64,000 nt of DNA from JAPOXR01 sp965214695 (GTDB lineage: Bacteria > Pseudomonadota > Alphaproteobacteria > Rhodobacterales > Rhodobacteraceae), in the NCBI GenBank assembly GCA_965214695.1, contig OZ243967.1:2356001-2420000 (forward strand), written 5' to 3'. Shown here one piece after another: positions 17,485 to 25,685 of this stretch. Each line of letters opens with the position of its first letter. Within the stretch, counting starts at the first letter, position 1. Position numbers and translations under genes: made by a program. Under the pieces are notes generated by a model. That model saw only the letters and a list, made by a program, of their open reading frames with translations. It had not been told where the DNA came from and made no database searches.

Positions 17485-18361
17485 GAGCATTGATGAAGGA
17501 ATTGACTTCGTCACGGTCCGGAAAGCTCTCCCGCCCGCCGGTTCGCGAGCAGCGGAGCGTTGCCGTCGCATTGGCAAACCTGACCGCCTCAAACTCAGTC
17601 CGCCCTTCGGCAAGCATCAATGCGAATGCTCCATGCCAGACATCGCCAGCGCCGAGCGTGTTGCGCGCATCGATGTCATGGGCGGGAATATGTTCGATCC
17701 TTCCCCGGTGTGCGACATATGCGCCATCGGCGCCATCGGTCACGCATATCCAGTTGGAAAACATCCCGGCCATCGATTTCAGACCTGCCAGCGCCGTCTT
17801 CTCCCCGGTCAGGTCGATGACACCCTGCCGCGAGAATGCCAAATGCGTCGCCAGTTTCAGCACGTCTGCATCGGCCCAGCGTTCGCCATCGACGACAGAC
17901 GGAACGTCATGCCGCCGTGCCAGCCGCAAGGCCTTCTCCATCAATGACAGCCAGCTGGTATCGGCCAGGACGACATCATGGCGGGGCGCCGCATCCAGCC
18001 ATCCGGTATCCTCCGTCATCCCGCTGCCGCGGAAACTGATGATCTGCCGCTCGCCGTTCCGGTCAACCGTTACCGACGAAAAGGCTGCCCGGCCGCCCGG
18101 TGCCCGATGGACATGATCCACATTGACGCCAAATCCGGCAAGTTCGGCCAGGATAATTTCCGAGACGATGTCATCGCCAAGCCTGGCGGCCAAATGGGCT
18201 TCGCCGCCAAGACGGGAAATCGCCACCGCGGCGCTGGCGGCCATTCCACCGCCGGTGATCCCGGCATCCAGCGTCCGGTATTTTACCCCCTCACGTGGCA
18301 GTTCCTCCACATGAAAGAAGAGGTCCAGAACTGAAACTCCAACTGCAAATACTGATGCCAT
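17477..18361 (-). CDS. PfkB family carbohydrate kinase
   Basis: A 294-residue ribokinase-family sugar kinase. The N-terminal glycine-rich substrate motif is ITGGGMAASAAVAISRLGG (residues 35-53). The C-terminal anion-hole and catalytic motif is NTLGAGDVWHGAF, with the catalytic Asp at 240. The TLGAGDVWHG form resembles the sulfofructose kinase (YihV) branch, so a ketose or sulfoketose substrate is possible but unproven. It is the first gene of a two-gene unit with the isomerase-like gene, overlapping it by 8 bases. Confidence 0.88.
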   Translation of the reverse strand: MASVFAVGVSVLDLFFHVEELPREGVKYRTLDAGITGGGMAASAAVAISRLGGEAHLAARLGDDIVSEIILAELAGFGVNVDHVHRAPGGRAAFSSVTVDRNGERQIISFRGSGMTEDTGWLDAAPRHDVVLADTSWLSLMEKALRLARRHDVPSVVDGERWADADVLKLATHLAFSRQGVIDLTGEKTALAGLKSMAGMFSNWICVTDGADGAYVAHRGRIEHIPAHDIDARNTLGAGDVWHGAFALMLAEGRTEFEAVRFANATATLRCSRTGGRESFPDRDEVNSFINAHG

Positions 18362-18996
18362 GACGTTTTCGCACCTGCCGAAACCCGAATAGAACCCGAT
18401 TCACCCTGCAACCGGGCCCCAGATTTCACAAATGGCCGGTCAAGACAATCTTTGGGGAGTCGAGCCAGACACGAATTCATACACTCCGGAACCTCGCCGC
18501 CCCGGGCATCCGCAGCACCGCCCCTGCCGACCAGGCCCATATCATCTCCCCACCACCGCCAGGACCGTCACTCCCCTTGCGGGAGCGTAGGTCGTCCCCT
18601 TCCCGCTCCAACTCCGGCCCGTTCGAGGATGGCGCCGGGGGCCGCCACGCAGCGTTGGTGTGCTCCTTGCCAGGGACGAACACGATATGATTTCCCGCTC
18701 TTGGCTTCCCTCGCCGCGGGCACGCGGGTCGACCAGAACCTCGCGTCAGGCCTGCGTCGGGCGGGACCAGGCCTTGAATTGCGCAGCATCAAGATATTGA
18801 TGTGCAACCAAGGCTGAGGGCGTTCGATTTCACAGCCACTTCGGTCACGCCGTCCATCACGATCTTCGGCGCCTGTTCATGGACGCCGCCGCCTTGTCCG
18901 AAATCTGCGGCAAACCGGTGCGGGTTGCCCGCAAGGGGCGCCATTTCGACAACGATCTCATCACAGCGTCACCAAGCCGCATTCATCTCTACGGAT
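18362..18996. other. Intergenic region without a supported gene
   Basis: About 640 bases between the kinase and the Phd/PemK module. Short frames on both strands lack recognisable family features. It may be accessory DNA flanking the toxin-antitoxin module. Confidence 0.4.
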
Positions 18997-19010
18997 TATA
19001 CGTATATATT
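18997..19010 (+). promoter_or_regulatory. Palindrome and -10 box before the Phd antitoxin
   Basis: TATACGTATA (18997-19006) is a perfect 10-base palindrome overlapping TATATT (19005-19010), a good -10 box; a weak -35 TTCATC lies 17 bases upstream. It stands 32 bases before the antitoxin start. Autorepression by Phd-type antitoxins through such sites is known; the role here is inferred. Confidence 0.45.
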
Positions 19011-19042
19011 GCGGTAGGTGCCTGCTATTTGGGGAGGATGCC

Positions 19043-19297
19043 ATGCCCACCGTGAGTGCCCTTGAGTTCCAGCGCAAGTTCGGCCGGTTCCAGCACGAAG
19101 CGCAGCGCGAGCCGGTGGAGATAACCCGGCATGGGCGGCGCGAGTTCGTGCTCATGTCCGCAGTGCAATATGACTGGCTTTGCGCTTCTGCCCAGCGTAG
19201 CCATCGCACCGACGCCGCCGCCGATATGGTAATCGACTCCGTGGATCGCGCAGAGATGGATGTGGAGCACAAGTCGCTCGACGACCAGCTTACGTAA
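19043..19297 (+). CDS. Phd/YefM family antitoxin
   Basis: An 84-residue antitoxin of the Phd/YefM type: N-terminal dimer and DNA-binding part VSALEFQRKFGRFQHEA, then the typical strand pair PVEITRHGRREFVLMSAVQY, then an acidic, probably disordered tail. GGGGAGG ends 5 bases before the ATG. The partner toxin immediately downstream is broken by an insertion sequence, so this antitoxin is now an orphan with an intact frame. Confidence 0.85.
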   Translation: MPTVSALEFQRKFGRFQHEAQREPVEITRHGRREFVLMSAVQYDWLCASAQRSHRTDAAADMVIDSVDRAEMDVEHKSLDDQLT

Positions 19298-19476
19298 CGA
19301 CGAAGCGGTGGCGCTTCCCGACCCAAAGCCAGGCCTGGTGATCCGCTACGACTACCTCTGGACGCATGAGGCCGCTGCTGGCCGCGACCACGGCAAGACT
19401 CGTCCGACCTGTCTGATAGCCGCGACCGACCCGGCAGTTCGTCCGCGCTACGTCGTCCTGCTGCCGATCACCCTTA

Positions 19477-20444
19477 GAGTTTGAATCTTAAGTCATATTT
19501 TGAATAATGGATTTGTTTTCAACACCTTACACCCCGTGCCACCCGCCGCACCAGGAACCGGATGGCGGCCAGCTGGCACCAGGCCAGCGAGCTTGCCAGA
19601 TTGTGCTCGAAATCCTTGGCCAGTCGCCGGCAGCGTGACATCCAGGCAAAGGTCCGCTCCACCACCCAGCGGCGCCAGATGACAGCAAAGCCCTTGATAT
19701 CCTTTGGCTTCTGTACAATCTCCAGCACCTCGCCAAGGCCAAGCTCCTTCAGCTTCCCGGCCAGTTTCGGTCCCGAATAACCGCCATCGGCCCACAGCTT
19801 GGTCACCCCGGGTGCCTTCTCCATCATGGAGAGTATGACCGCCGGTGCACCGTCACGGTCCTGCACATCGGCCGGGTGGACGTCGATGGTAATCGGCAAG
19901 CCCAGAACATCGACGGCGATGTGGCGCTTCCTGCCCTTGATCTTCTTCCCCGCATCATATCCCGACGGACCGCCAGCCTCGGTGGTCTTCACCGACTGGC
20001 TGTCGATGGCTGCCGCCGTTGGTTCGTCCGCGCGCCCCGAGAGCTGGCGGGCAAGGGTTCGCATCGTGTCGAGCATGTGCGCCAGGGTGCCATCCTTCTG
20101 CCAGGCGTAGAAGTAGTTCTGGATGGTGGTAAATGGCGGAAAACATGGTGGAATTGCCCGCCACTGGCAACCGGTGGCGAGCATGTACTGGATGGCGTTC
20201 CATACCTCCCGCAGGCAGGTGCTGCGCGGGCGTCCCAACTTCGAGGGCGGCGGAAGCAGCGGTTCGATCAATTGCCATTCGGCATCGCTCAAATCGGTTT
20301 CAAATCGATCGGAGGCGCGCCTATACTGCTGCCGGGTGGTTTCGTTCCAGGCCATGTGGATATTCCTTGTTCAGTGTCGATACTGACAGGACTATGCCAC
20401 GAATTTTCGTCGGGCGCGAATCTGCCCACTTTTAGGTCAGGCTC
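19477..20444 (-). mobile_element. IS5-family insertion sequence, 968 bp, with TTA target duplication
   Basis: The right end is GAGCCTGACCTAAAAGTGGG (read inward on the minus strand). The left end GAGTTTGAATCTTAAGT matches it imperfectly (about 11 of 17). A 3-base duplication TTA flanks the element at 19474-19476 and 20445-20447, fitting the short TNA targets of IS1031/IS427-type IS5 relatives. The borders are confirmed because exact removal restores the interrupted toxin frame. One transposase gene fills the element. Confidence 0.92.
19519..20355 (-). CDS. IS5-family transposase (DDE)
   Basis: A 278-residue single-frame transposase. The N-terminal domain has the IS5-type SDAEWQLIEPLLPP and WNAIQYMLATGCQWRAIP motifs. 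The catalytic triad is visible: Asp118 in AIDSQSV, Asp190 in WADGGYSG and Glu233 in VVERTFAWMSRCRRL. Full length and intact, so the element may still be able to move. It is encoded opposite to the toxin gene it interrupts. Confidence 0.96.
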   Translation of the reverse strand: MAWNETTRQQYRRASDRFETDLSDAEWQLIEPLLPPPSKLGRPRSTCLREVWNAIQYMLATGCQWRAIPPCFPPFTTIQNYFYAWQKDGTLAHMLDTMRTLARQLSGRADEPTAAAIDSQSVKTTEAGGPSGYDAGKKIKGRKRHIAVDVLGLPITIDVHPADVQDRDGAPAVILSMMEKAPGVTKLWADGGYSGPKLAGKLKELGLGEVLEIVQKPKDIKGFAVIWRRWVVERTFAWMSRCRRLAKDFEHNLASSLAWCQLAAIRFLVRRVARGVRC

Positions 20445-20704
20445 TTACATCGCCCGCGGGCGATGCAGCGGGCATCGAAATCCCGGCGCGCGTCAAGCAG
20501 GCCTTGGGTCTCGACGACTCGCCAAGCTGGGTGATCGTGTCGGAGTACACTATTGACGAGTGGCCCAATGCCGGGGTGTCTCCGCTGCCCGGTCTGCCGG
20601 ACGTTTTCACCTACGGTTTCATCCCACCGGGATTGTTCGCGCGGATCCAGGCCCGTTTCCTCGAACTAGCTCGTACGAAGGAGGGCCGCGCGGTGCGCCG
20701 TTGA

Positions 20705-21010
20705 GCGGAGTTGCGGCCAACTTTCCTTGCCGCCCCGGACCCGGCGCCGGGGTGGTTCCGGTTGGCCATCGGCCGAGCGACGAACGCTGCGCTCGGGACC
20801 AAGGGGTCATCCGCCTGTTTCATGACGGTTGAGACTTGAGTGTCAGTTTATAGACATAGGGACCGTGGCCACTATCTGGTCCAATCATTGGAAGTGGCCG
20901 GATTCTGCATCTGTCTATGTGCCAATAGCTGCGCGCCGTCGCTTGCCAGGTCACGGCTTGTCTGCCTTCGCCAGTTCCGGGAAATCGCAGTGGTGTCTAC
21001 CGTCTGCTGA
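20705..21010. other. Intergenic region after the split toxin
   Basis: About 300 bases with no gene seen. A GC palindrome CCCGGCGCCGGG about 45 bases after the toxin stop could fold into a hairpin but has no T-run. Confidence 0.4.
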
Positions 21011-22012
21011 TCAGACTGGTTCGATCTCCTGCATGCGGGCCAGGATATCAACGCCCTGCTGCATGTAGAACCAGAGCAGGTCAATGAAGATCCAGTTCTC
21101 GGCCAGGAGCTCGCCTTCCCGGCGATAGATGTCGACGACCCGCATATCGGCCTTCTTTCCGGATCCCGGATACCCCATGAAACCTCCGGTCGGGCGCATG
21201 GTGAGATTTGGCCAGCCGAAGAATCCGCCAAAGCGGCCCTCGGCAAACCGGCAGACATGGCCATTGAACACGATATCGTCGAGATTGTTGCGGAACGGCA
21301 GCTGGTGCTGCTTCCGGTATCTCGGGATCGTGTAGGTGGCGCCAATTCCGGTCGGACCGAACCAGATCATGTCGTCATGCCAGGATTCGGTGAGCGTCTG
21401 TTTTGACACCGCCCGGCTCTTTGCGGCGAGGTCGCCGATCATGCGGTTGATGAGATCCAGGGTCTTCCGGGATTCTTGCGGATCCTGTGCCTCGTGGAGA
21501 AGCCCGTCATGGGTCTTGGGGCCCGGCGTCAGGAACCAGGCGCCTGTTTCGGTCGGAAACGGGCTGCGACCGGCCTGGCGCATCACGGACGGAATGTCGC
21601 AGAACAGGGCGGTCTGCCTGATTTTCCCACCTTCCACCTGGTGGAACTCGGCAAACCGGAGAAACAGCATCTTCCCGGTCGGGGGTATCCCCAGCCAGTG
21701 ATGATCGAAGAGTCCCATCAAATGGCCCATGCAACACACCCATTCGCCTCCAACCGGTTCGATGGTGTTGGAGCCGGCCATGAATACGTCGGGACGGCGC
21801 TGTATTGGCCCAACCGCATGGCGGAATGGCTCCCAGAAGGCCTCGCCGACCGTCTCTGCACCTTCGAGTTCATTGAAGGGATGCATGCCGCGCCAATTGT
21901 AGTCGCCGGATGCGTAGCGGGCGATGACCTGACCCGCACCCCCGGGCGGGGCCTGGTCCAGTTCCCGGTAATAGTCGCTGATCAGCTGCTTGATCGACTG
22001 AAAGTCGGACAT
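21011..22012 (-). CDS. SnoaL-like (ester cyclase-type) protein with two NTF2-fold halves
   Basis: A 333-residue protein with two SnoaL/NTF2-like halves. The first (about residues 1-160) reads ISDYYRELDQAPPGGAGQVI, then YNWRGMHPFNEL and HWLGIPPTGKML. The second (about 190-333) has IGDLAAKSRAVSKQTLTESW, then GVTGYPGSGKK-like PTGGFMGYPGSGKKADMRVV and WIFIDLLWFYMQQGVDIL. Members catalyse lyase, cyclase or isomerase steps, or have no known activity; no specific reaction is implied. ATG 22012 follows GGGAG; a longer frame to 22189 lacks support. It is the last gene of the ten-gene minus-strand run, 173 bases after the amidohydrolase. Confidence 0.75.
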   Translation of the reverse strand: MSDFQSIKQLISDYYRELDQAPPGGAGQVIARYASGDYNWRGMHPFNELEGAETVGEAFWEPFRHAVGPIQRRPDVFMAGSNTIEPVGGEWVCCMGHLMGLFDHHWLGIPPTGKMLFLRFAEFHQVEGGKIRQTALFCDIPSVMRQAGRSPFPTETGAWFLTPGPKTHDGLLHEAQDPQESRKTLDLINRMIGDLAAKSRAVSKQTLTESWHDDMIWFGPTGIGATYTIPRYRKQHQLPFRNNLDDIVFNGHVCRFAEGRFGGFFGWPNLTMRPTGGFMGYPGSGKKADMRVVDIYRREGELLAENWIFIDLLWFYMQQGVDILARMQEIEPV

Positions 22013-22185
22013 CTTCTTCACTCCCTTGCGAAACAGCTGCCCCTGGCGGCGCGTGCCGATCATTTGCCGAAACCACCGGGCGGCGCAAGTGCCTGTCACC
22101 TGGTGGCAATCCTGGCCAGGAGTTTCCCGGTCCGTGCAGTCTTGGCGGCTGCCCGTGCGCCGGGCAGGATGCCTGCAGTGGCGGG

Positions 22186-23643
22186 TCAATTGGTGGTGGT
22201 GGTGCCGGTCAGGTGTCCGCCGCTGGCGTAGTAGGCACGGGTGGCGTCCCGGCGGTGGAGGTGGCTTGCCAGCTGTTCCGGGTTTGGGCTCGATTTCCGG
22301 GCGCGCTGCATGAGTTCGTGCTCGGCGCTTGCCAGGTCCAGGCCGGTCAGGGCGCCGTCGCTCACCACCTCGCGGCCGGCAACGAACAGGTTGCGGACGT
22401 GGCGGGAGGTTGCCCGGGTCAGGATCACGTTGATCTCGTCCTCATCCTCGACCAGGAAGTCGTCACGCATGCTGGCGTAATCCAGCACCACCAAATCTGC
22501 CCGGGCTCCACGCCTGATCTCGCCGTGATCGTCACTGCCGTCGATGCACCGAAAACCATCGCGGCAGGCGGCCTCGAACAGCCGGGCGGGCGGAAGGGAA
22601 TGCTCCAGGCCGGTGCCGTTGTGCAGCCGCCAGGCGAGGCGCAGATCGCGAAAGTAATCCTGGTCGTCGTCATGGGCGCAGCCGTCGAGACCGAAGGCGA
22701 AGCGCAGCCCATGCCGCATGAACCGCGCAACCGGCGCCGTGCCGGAGCGCAATCTCAGGTTGCTGGAGGTGTTGACGGCCACGGTGGTGCCGCGTTCGGC
22801 CAGCAACGCGCATTCCTCGTCGGTGAGATGCACCCCGTGGGCCAGGGTCAGCCGGGGCGAGAGAAGGCCGATCTCATCGAGGAAACGGACAATTCCCTGC
22901 GGGTAGGTCGCGTCCAGCCACTGGCGCTGGCGACGTGATTCCAGCAGGTGCATGTGGACGCGGCGACCATGTGTCGCCGAGGCCTCGGCGATGCGCTCGA
23001 GGGTGGCGTCGTGGCACCATTGCGGCCCGATCGGGCCGTACTGGACCTGGAACAGGTCGCTCTCATGGGCCGCGGCGATTGTCTCGACCTGCTCGACCAG
23101 GTGGAGTGCCGGCGCGGTATCGGCGATGACTGCCTCCATGCCGGCACGCTGGTCCGGCGGCAGGAATGGCAGGAATGCGCTCTGGTCGCCATATACCCAG
23201 GGATTGCGGTCGCGAACGGGGCATGAGAAGGCGATGCGGATGCCGATATCGGCAGCGGCGCGGGCCACGCCCGAGGCTTCCGTCTCCAGGCTGTCGGCGA
23301 CCAGCGAGTTGTGACAATGCACGCTCGCCCCGATGCCGGCAAGCGCCATGCGCCCGAACGCGACGGCAGCTTCCAGCCGGGGATCGATCGTTGCCCTGCT
23401 GAAGGACGCGATCCAGCATTCCAGCGCGTCGTCGGCGCCACCGAGCGCCGGCGGTCGCACGCCATAACCGTGGTCATGGGCATTGACCATGGCGGGAAGC
23501 GCCATGCACCCGTCCCGGCACGGTCGACTGGCCTGCTCGATCCCGGCAATGCGGCCCTCATTGAGCTCGAGGCGAACGTCGCGCTTGGCAGGGAGACGGC
23601 CGGGCGCGGCCAACAGGCGCTCGACCTCAAGCTGTTCGACCAT
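22186..23643 (-). CDS. Amidohydrolase of the chlorohydrolase/cytosine-deaminase-like group
   Basis: A 485-residue metal-dependent hydrolase, likely deaminating or hydrolysing a cyclic N-containing compound. The first metal pair is His56 and His58 in NAHDHGYG. Further ligands are seen in VHMHLLE and LAHGVHLTDEE, and the final Asp in FGLDGCAHDDDQDY. The C-terminal composite domain carries IRRGARADLVVLDY and VRNLFVAGREVV, standard for this group. The start is 3 bases after the LysR stop, with AAGGGGA upstream, so the genes are co-transcribed. Substrate unknown. Confidence 0.85.
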   Translation of the reverse strand: MVEQLEVERLLAAPGRLPAKRDVRLELNEGRIAGIEQASRPCRDGCMALPAMVNAHDHGYGVRPPALGGADDALECWIASFSRATIDPRLEAAVAFGRMALAGIGASVHCHNSLVADSLETEASGVARAAADIGIRIAFSCPVRDRNPWVYGDQSAFLPFLPPDQRAGMEAVIADTAPALHLVEQVETIAAAHESDLFQVQYGPIGPQWCHDATLERIAEASATHGRRVHMHLLESRRQRQWLDATYPQGIVRFLDEIGLLSPRLTLAHGVHLTDEECALLAERGTTVAVNTSSNLRLRSGTAPVARFMRHGLRFAFGLDGCAHDDDQDYFRDLRLAWRLHNGTGLEHSLPPARLFEAACRDGFRCIDGSDDHGEIRRGARADLVVLDYASMRDDFLVEDEDEINVILTRATSRHVRNLFVAGREVVSDGALTGLDLASAEHELMQRARKSSPNPEQLASHLHRRDATRAYYASGGHLTGTTTTN

Positions 23644-23646
23644 GAG

Positions 23647-24564
23647 TCATTCCCCTTGATCGATTCCGTTGCCGAAACTGGCGAGTGCCATCCTGAGATG
23701 TTTGGCCATGGCATTCCCGGCCACGGTCGACATCCGGTCCGACGGGGCGACCAGGCAGAGGCGAAGCGCCGACAGGCGTTTCCCTTCCAGCGGTACCGCG
23801 ACCAGGCTCCCGGACTCCAATTCCTCGGAGAATCCCAGCCGCGTGTAGAATGAAATACCGACTCCGCGCAGCAGCAGACGCTTGATCACCCCCTGGATGT
23901 TGGAGACCGCCACCGGCCTGTGCGCCCGCTTGAACAATTCCAGTTCGTCGCCAACGAAAGGCTGCATGGTGCCGGCAGGATCCTGGTAGATCAGGCGGCA
24001 GGAGGCGCATTCATCGAGAGTGACGGCGGGGCGCGACGCCAGTTCGTGGTCGGGTGTCATGATGACGCACATCGGGCAGGCGATGTCCTCCAGCACGGTG
24101 ACTCCCCGGCGCCAGGTTGGCAGGAATGTCAGTCCGAGATCGGCGGAGCCCTGGGAGACGGCGTGCATGGCCTCGATTGGATCGCAGGTGATCACGCGTA
24201 TCTGCACCGCCGGATGCACGGCAACGAAGCCGGATATTGCCTCGGGCAGGAGGTGCACGGCTGGACTGTCCAGCGTGGCGATGGTCACGTGGCCGCTGAC
24301 GATGCCGCGCAGGTTTTCGATCTCGCCGCGAAGTCTGGCGAAATCGAGCAGCGTATCCCGGGCGTGGCGCAGCACCAGCTGGCCGGCATCGGTCAGCCGC
24401 ATGCCGTTCGGGCGACGTTCGAACAGCGGCGTGCCGAGTTGGTCCTCGAGCTTCAGGATCTGCCGGTTGACGGCCGAGGCAGAGATGTGGAGGCGCTCCG
24501 AGGCCCGGCGGATCGATCCTTCGTCAGCCACCGCCTCGAAGTAGCGCAGCACTGCGGAATGCAT
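23647..24564 (-). CDS. LysR-type transcriptional regulator
   Basis: A 305-residue LysR regulator: N-terminal winged helix (RYFEAVADEGSIRRASERLH, then SASAVNRQILKLEDQLGTPL), followed by a two-lobed ligand-binding domain. Unusually for the family it is not divergent from its target but embedded between ferredoxin (6 bases) and amidohydrolase (3 bases) on the same strand. It probably controls this catabolic operon, sensing its substrate or an intermediate; this is inference from position. Confidence 0.93.
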   Translation of the reverse strand: MHSAVLRYFEAVADEGSIRRASERLHISASAVNRQILKLEDQLGTPLFERRPNGMRLTDAGQLVLRHARDTLLDFARLRGEIENLRGIVSGHVTIATLDSPAVHLLPEAISGFVAVHPAVQIRVITCDPIEAMHAVSQGSADLGLTFLPTWRRGVTVLEDIACPMCVIMTPDHELASRPAVTLDECASCRLIYQDPAGTMQPFVGDELELFKRAHRPVAVSNIQGVIKRLLLRGVGISFYTRLGFSEELESGSLVAVPLEGKRLSALRLCLVAPSDRMSTVAGNAMAKHLRMALASFGNGIDQGE

Positions 24565-24570
24565 TGGCCA

Positions 24571-24903
24571 TCAGCCTTCGCTTGACTCCCACCGGGCCAC
24601 GACCGGGTGATCCTGCCCGGTACGGAATTCCGGGTCGAGACCGCCCGGTTGGCCCCAGCCAGTGACTTTATCACCAAAGAACTCGGCATTGACAGCAGTG
24701 AAGCCGGCAGATTGCGGCGGCAGGTCTCCTTCGTACCAGATGGCATCCACGGGACAGACCGATACGCAAATTGCGCAATTGATACACTCGTCGGGCTGTA
24801 TGTAGAACATTCGCCCGCCTTCGTAGATGCAATCCACCGGGCAGACATCGGTGCAGACACCGTCCTTGATATCGATGCAGGCCTCGGCGATGACATAGGT
24901 CAT
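24571..24903 (-). CDS. Ferredoxin, seven/eight-iron FdxA type
   Basis: A 110-residue ferredoxin with two iron-sulfur sites: CIDIKDGVCTDVCPVDCIY near the N-terminus and CINCAICVSVCPVDAIWYE at about residues 40-58. The arrangement is that of FdxA-type 7Fe-8S or 2[4Fe-4S] ferredoxins, with the usual C-terminal extension. It lies 14 bases after the enoyl-CoA hydratase, so it is probably the electron carrier for the FAD enzyme or another redox step of this operon. Confidence 0.93.
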   Translation of the reverse strand: MTYVIAEACIDIKDGVCTDVCPVDCIYEGGRMFYIQPDECINCAICVSVCPVDAIWYEGDLPPQSAGFTAVNAEFFGDKVTGWGQPGGLDPEFRTGQDHPVVARWESSEG

Positions 24904-24917
24904 GGAAGTACTCCGTC

Positions 24918-25685
24918 TCAGCGCCCTGACCAGGCGGGCGGGCGTTTTTCCCTGAAGGCGGCAACGCCTTCCTCGGCATCCTGGCTCTGCAGTGCCGCGA
25001 CGAGGCTCGGGAGGCGGGCATTGCGGGCTTCGGGGACGGTCAGATGCGCAGTATCGTTCGCCGAGCGCTTGATCGCCCGGAGACTGAGCGGTGCACAGGC
25101 AGCAAGGTCGCTCACCCAGGTATCGACCGCGGCGTCCAGCTCATCGAGGGGCACGACCTGGTTGACGAGGCCGAAATCCAGCGCCTCGTCGGCACCGATG
25201 CGCCGACCGGTCAGCAGCATGCCCATGGCAATGGTCCGGGGAAGCCGGCGCGGCAGGGTGATCATGCCATCAAGCGGCAAACGCCCGACCCGCGGCTCCG
25301 GCAGGCCGAAGGACGCAGTTTCGGCGGCAACGACCAGGTCACAGCCCAGCACCATCTCGAATCCGCCGCCAAGGGCAATGCCGTTGACCCTGGCAATGAC
25401 GGGAACCGACGGGCGATGACCGAGCGCAATGCCGCCGAAACCATGGTCGCCGGTCTGCGCCCAGTAGGCGAGACCGCCGGGGCCCTCTTCTTTCATGTCC
25501 GCACCAGCGCAGAACGCCTTGCCAGTGCCGGTGAGGACCGTGCAGCGAATTGCCGGGTCGCGGTCGATGGCGCTCCAGGCTTCTCCCAGCGCCGCCTCGG
25601 TTGCCGAGTCGACGGCGTTCATTCGCTCCGGCCGGTTCAGCGTCACCCGGGCGACACCGTCAGTGACATCGAACTCGACGGTCAT
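24918..25685 (-). CDS. Enoyl-CoA hydratase/isomerase family protein
   Basis: A 255-residue crotonase. The oxyanion-hole segments GKAFCAGADMKEEG (residues 55-68) and NGIALGGGFEMVLGCDLVVA (101-120) are clear. Both catalytic glutamates of true hydratases are present: Glu110 in GGGFE and Glu130 in FGLPEPRVG. It could hydrate an enoyl-CoA formed from the acid activated by the adjacent CoA-transferase, whose stop it overlaps by 4 bases. Confidence 0.93.
   Translation of the reverse strand: MTVEFDVTDGVARVTLNRPERMNAVDSATEAALGEAWSAIDRDPAIRCTVLTGTGKAFCAGADMKEEGPGGLAYWAQTGDHGFGGIALGHRPSVPVIARVNGIALGGGFEMVLGCDLVVAAETASFGLPEPRVGRLPLDGMITLPRRLPRTIAMGMLLTGRRIGADEALDFGLVNQVVPLDELDAAVDTWVSDLAACAPLSLRAIKRSANDTAHLTVPEARNARLPSLVAALQSQDAEEGVAAFREKRPPAWSGR

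Larger units (their letters stand above)
19308..20704 (+). pseudogene. PemK/MazF-like toxin gene split by an IS5-family element
   Basis: The N-terminal part (from GTG 19308) reads ALPDPKPGLVIRYDYLWTHE, then GKTRPTCLIAATD and YVVLLPIT, typical of PemK-like growth inhibitors. It now ends eight bases into the IS at 19484. The rest resumes after the IS at 20448: SPAGDAAGIEIPARVKQALG, DDSPSWVIVSEYTIDEW and a C-terminal helix ending at 20704. Deleting the IS and one TTA copy joins the halves in frame without any other change, giving a 141-residue protein. The toxin is therefore inactivated by one recent event; both flanks remain uncorrupted. Confidence 0.9.

Noticed and set aside
20750..20761. GC palindrome after the split toxin as a terminator
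   Set aside because: No T-run and high local GC make such palindromes common by chance here.
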